DNA from: JBBAGE01 sp041655055
GTDB lineage: Bacteria > Pseudomonadota > Alphaproteobacteria > Rhodobacterales > Rhodobacteraceae
NCBI GenBank assembly: GCA_041655055.1
Contig: JBBAGE010000039.1
Span: forward strand, 1-15,927
Length of the DNA: 15,927 bases
Direction of reading: 5' to 3'
In this document: piece after piece, positions 14,439 to 15,927 of the stretch
How positions within the stretch are numbered: the stretch's first letter is position 1
Layout: every line of letters begins with the position of its first letter
Notes under the pieces: model-generated
Told to the model about the DNA's origin: nothing
The model's database searches: none
What the model saw: only the letters and a program-made list of their open reading frames with translations
Position numbers and translations under genes: made by a program

Positions 14439-14521
14439 TGACCGATGCCGTTGTCGCCCCTCCCGTAGCGGCGGTGTCGGTCAAAGGGGCAAGCTGCCCC
14501 AAGTGCTAATGCCGCAACGGG
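14439..14521 (+). ncRNA. Candidate structured RNA with two exclusive stem-loops
   Basis: In a gene-free interval, 14439-14454 can pair with 14468-14483 as 16 contiguous pairs (11 Watson-Crick, 5 G-U) around a 13-base loop. The strand 14471-14482 can instead join a longer hairpin: arms 14471-14491 and 14495-14515 align without bulges around the loop AGC, with a 6-bp apical stem GGGGCA/TGCCCC, further paired blocks, and an outer 5-bp stem CCCGT/ACGGG (14462-14466 with 14517-14521). The two folds exclude each other. The G-U pairs become A-C mismatches on the minus strand, so + strand RNA is favoured. A perfect terminator hairpin in the same orientation follows at 14598. No known family was recognised and no clear promoter was found. 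A small RNA is inferred, not shown. Confidence 0.35.
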
Positions 14522-14597
14522 CGCCGCCATATAACCGTCCATGCCGCTGCCTAGCCCCCAGCCGCCGCATGGACCGCGCGCCCCCGCTGCCGGCATC

Positions 14598-14640
14598 AAG
14601 GCCGATCCTGTCTGTCCCCAGGATCGGCCTTACCCTTTTT
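14598..14640 (+). terminator. Strong + strand terminator hairpin with no + strand gene before it
   Basis: AAGGCCGATCCTG (14598-14610) and CAGGATCGGCCTT (14619-14631) form a perfect 13-bp stem with loop TCTGTCCC, followed by ACCC and TTTTT (14636-14640). The T tract exists only on the + strand; on the minus strand GATGCCGG follows. The hairpin also lies 8 bases after the J-domain gene stop, so it could protect or loosely terminate that transcript too. Confidence 0.7.
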
Positions 14641-15269
14641 CAGGGTTTGAACCAGCGGCTTTCCTTGATCTGATCCCAAGCCCAGACCACCTCTTGCAGT
14701 TGGTCTTCGTGGCTGCGGTCGCCGCCATTCATATCGGGGTGCAGCACCTTGATCAGGGCTTTGTATTGCTTGCGGATTTCGGCCCGGGTCCAGTGATCCT
14801 TGGCTTCAAGGATATCGATGGCCTTGCGTTCCGTCGGCGGCAGGCGGCGGGTGCCGGTCACCGATTTGCCGGGGTTTTGGGTGGCATTGCCGCCCAGCAC
14901 CTGATGCGGATCATCGATCCCCAGACGCGACCAGGCCCGCGCTTCGCCGCGGTTGGCAAAGGGGCGCGTCGGGCGATCCCCCAGCCGCGAGGCGTTGATC
15001 TGTTCTTCCATCTCGGCCTCGGTCGTGCCGTGAAAGAAATTCCATTTCAGGTTGTATTCACGCACATGATCCTTGCAGAACCATTTGTATTCATCAAGCT
15101 GATCGGGCGAGCGGGGCGCACGATACTGCCCCTGTTCGGAACAGCCGGGATGTTCGCATTCGCGTGTCGATGTTTCAAACGCACCGGACATACCGCGCCG
15201 CCCGCGCGTGCGTTTCTTTTTGTCAGCCGACACCGAGATGTCGAATCCGAATGGATCATTCTTTACCAT
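14640..15269 (-). CDS. J-domain protein with N-terminal Cys/His cluster
   Basis: The 209-residue product ends in a J domain (about residues 148-205): ERKAIDILEAKDHWTRAEIRKQYKALIKVLHPD, with the HPD tripeptide at 177-179 that stimulates the ATPase of DnaK-type Hsp70 partners. The N-terminal half is not DnaJ-like. It has a basic stretch, KKKRTRGRRG, then C38-x4-C43 and C65-x2-H68 in a block CEHPGCSEQG ... WFCKDHVREYNLKWNFF that could bind zinc. The Gly/Phe-rich and zinc-finger regions of true DnaJ are missing, so this is a specialised co-chaperone with an unknown client. The ATG at 15269 has AAAGGG about 9 bases upstream. It is divergent from a BolA-family gene across 74 bases. Confidence 0.88.
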   Translation of the reverse strand: MVKNDPFGFDISVSADKKKRTRGRRGMSGAFETSTRECEHPGCSEQGQYRAPRSPDQLDEYKWFCKDHVREYNLKWNFFHGTTEAEMEEQINASRLGDRPTRPFANRGEARAWSRLGIDDPHQVLGGNATQNPGKSVTGTRRLPPTERKAIDILEAKDHWTRAEIRKQYKALIKVLHPDMNGGDRSHEDQLQEVVWAWDQIKESRWFKP

Positions 15270-15343
15270 GGTCTACACCCTTTTCGACTCGGGGCTGAGA
15301 GTTTAGAGGTTCGGGCAGAAAGTGAAAGAGGGGTTGCACGAAA

Positions 15344-15601
15344 ATGACTGTTGCCGATGAAATTCGCGAAAAACTGACGATGGCCTTTTCTCCGTCACTG
15401 CTGGTGGTTGAGGATGACAGCGAAAGCCACCGTGGCCATGCCGGCTTTCGCGAAGGGGGCCAGACCCATTTCAACGTGCAGATCCGCGCCGATGCCTTTG
15501 CCGGCCAAACGCGCGTGGCGCGCCACCGGGCCGTGCATGCCGCACTTGGGCCCGATCTGGTGGGGCGTATCCATGCGCTGGCGCTTGATATCGATGTCTG
15601 A
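15344..15601 (+). CDS. bolA: BolA family protein
   Basis: The 85-residue product has the BolA fold pattern: an N-terminal helix (MTVADEIREKLTMAF), a strand with SLLVVEDDSESHRGH, the central THFNVQI strand and the conserved RHRAVHAAL helix start with H61 in the recognition/cluster-ligand region. BolA proteins act with monothiol glutaredoxins in Fe-S cluster handling, and E. coli BolA also affects morphology and envelope genes. The paralogue type cannot be settled from sequence alone. Length is usual for the short BolA/IbaG class. The start is preceded by AGAGGGG at about 12 bases, a long spacing. It shares a 74-bp divergent region with the J-domain gene, which contains a GACTC (GANTC) site at 15286-15290. 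The Nudix gene starts 63 bases downstream and may be co-transcribed. Confidence 0.93.
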   Translation: MTVADEIREKLTMAFSPSLLVVEDDSESHRGHAGFREGGQTHFNVQIRADAFAGQTRVARHRAVHAALGPDLVGRIHALALDIDV

Positions 15602-15664
15602 GCCCGATTTCCGCCGCTTCCGCCCCGATATGGGGTGCAGGGCGCCCGAATACCAGAGGCGGCG

Positions 15665-15927
15665 ATGAGCATTCCCGCCGCGCCCGGGCGCCCGATCGCG
15701 GCGGTTCTGGCCGTGGTGATCCGCGACGGGCGGGCGTTGTTGGTGCGGCGTGCCAATACGCCCGATGCCGGGCTTTGGGGCTTTCCGGGCGGCAAGATCG
15801 AACCGGGCGAGCCGATTCTGGTCGCCGCCGAGCGCGAATTGCACGAAGAAACCGGGGTGCAGGCCCGCGCCCGCGGGGTGATCACCGCGCTTGATGCGTT
15901 CGAGGCCGGCGCGCCGAGGCGGCATTT
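15665..15927 (+). CDS. Nudix hydrolase, 5' part (runs off window)
   Basis: The frame opens with ATG at 15665 after GAGG at 5 bases and stays open to the window end, giving 87 codons. The Nudix box is complete: residues 43-65 fit G-x5-E-x7-REUxEExGU, with G43, E49, R57-E58-L59, E61-E62, G64 and V65. Ahead of it is the usual start IAAVLAVVIRDGRALLVRRA and the GLWGFPGGK lead-in. Nudix enzymes hydrolyse nucleoside diphosphates linked to another group. The substrate (ADP-ribose, an oxidised nucleotide or other) is set by parts not seen here, since the 3' half is missing. The gene follows bolA on the same strand. Confidence 0.92.
   Translation, partial: MSIPAAPGRPIAAVLAVVIRDGRALLVRRANTPDAGLWGFPGGKIEPGEPILVAAERELHEETGVQARARGVITALDAFEAGAPRRH

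Noticed and set aside
14324..14542. Possible small minus-strand gene (72 codons from ATG at 14542) directly upstream of cobS
   Set aside because: Third-position base choice is unlike the neighbours, the ribosome binding site is poor, the product is Cys/Arg-rich without a known family, and it overlaps the RNA structures and hexamer cluster. It remains possible, but I do not support it as a gene.
14401..14560. Cobalamin riboswitch upstream of cobS
   Set aside because: Fragments such as ACCTGCC and GCTGCCCC occur on one or the other strand, but the conserved B12 box and core are not present in the right order on the cobS strand.
15602..15664. CCCC-GATAT-GGGG hairpin between bolA and the Nudix gene as a terminator
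   Set aside because: The stem is only four pairs and has no T tract, so termination is unlikely.

Overview
The window is a high-GC stretch of bacterial chromosome with densely packed genes and long spurious antisense reading frames. Gene content and order point to an alphaproteobacterium of the Rhodobacteraceae (order Rhodobacterales). The evidence is the end of the division/cell-wall cluster as ftsQ-ftsA-ftsZ followed by lpxC-bamD-recN, an FtsZ with a long Pro/Ala-rich linker ending in an IPAFLRRQ-type tail, and a CobS/CobT cobaltochelatase pair. I cannot name the species.

Left part (1-7602, all + strand): the 3' part of ftsQ (its start lies outside the window), ftsA overlapping it by 4 bp, ftsZ after a 178-bp leader containing several dyads, a clear terminator, then lpxC (GTG start, strong ribosome binding site), bamD and recN. 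These genes build the divisome (FtsQ, FtsA, FtsZ), commit the cell to lipid A synthesis (LpxC), insert outer-membrane proteins (BamD) and repair double-strand breaks (RecN).

Middle part (7599-12171, all - strand): cobT, an aminopeptidase P, a DUF427 protein and a SnoaL-like protein, closely spaced and read towards recN. recN and the SnoaL-like gene converge and share the palindrome TTAA as overlapping stop codons.

The cobS-cobT pair is split (12218-13261) by a divergent two-gene cassette: a HxlR-type regulator with two N-terminal cysteines (- strand) and a NADPH-dependent FMN reductase (+ strand). A 19-bp imperfect dyad lies in the 57-bp gap between them. A strong terminator separates the reductase from the convergent cobS.

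Right part (13320-15927): cobS (-), a 348-bp gene-free interval, a J-domain protein with an N-terminal Cys/His cluster (-), a divergent BolA-family gene (+), and the 5' part of a Nudix hydrolase gene that runs off the window. The gene-free interval is the most unusual place in the window. It holds four copies of a hexamer, an 8+1+8 palindrome, two long mutually exclusive stem-loops whose G-U pairs are possible only in + strand RNA, and a perfect 13-bp + strand hairpin with a T tract but no + strand gene before it. This fits an unannotated structured small RNA or antisense leader, but that is inference. No tRNA, rRNA, insertion sequence, CRISPR array or prophage gene was seen.
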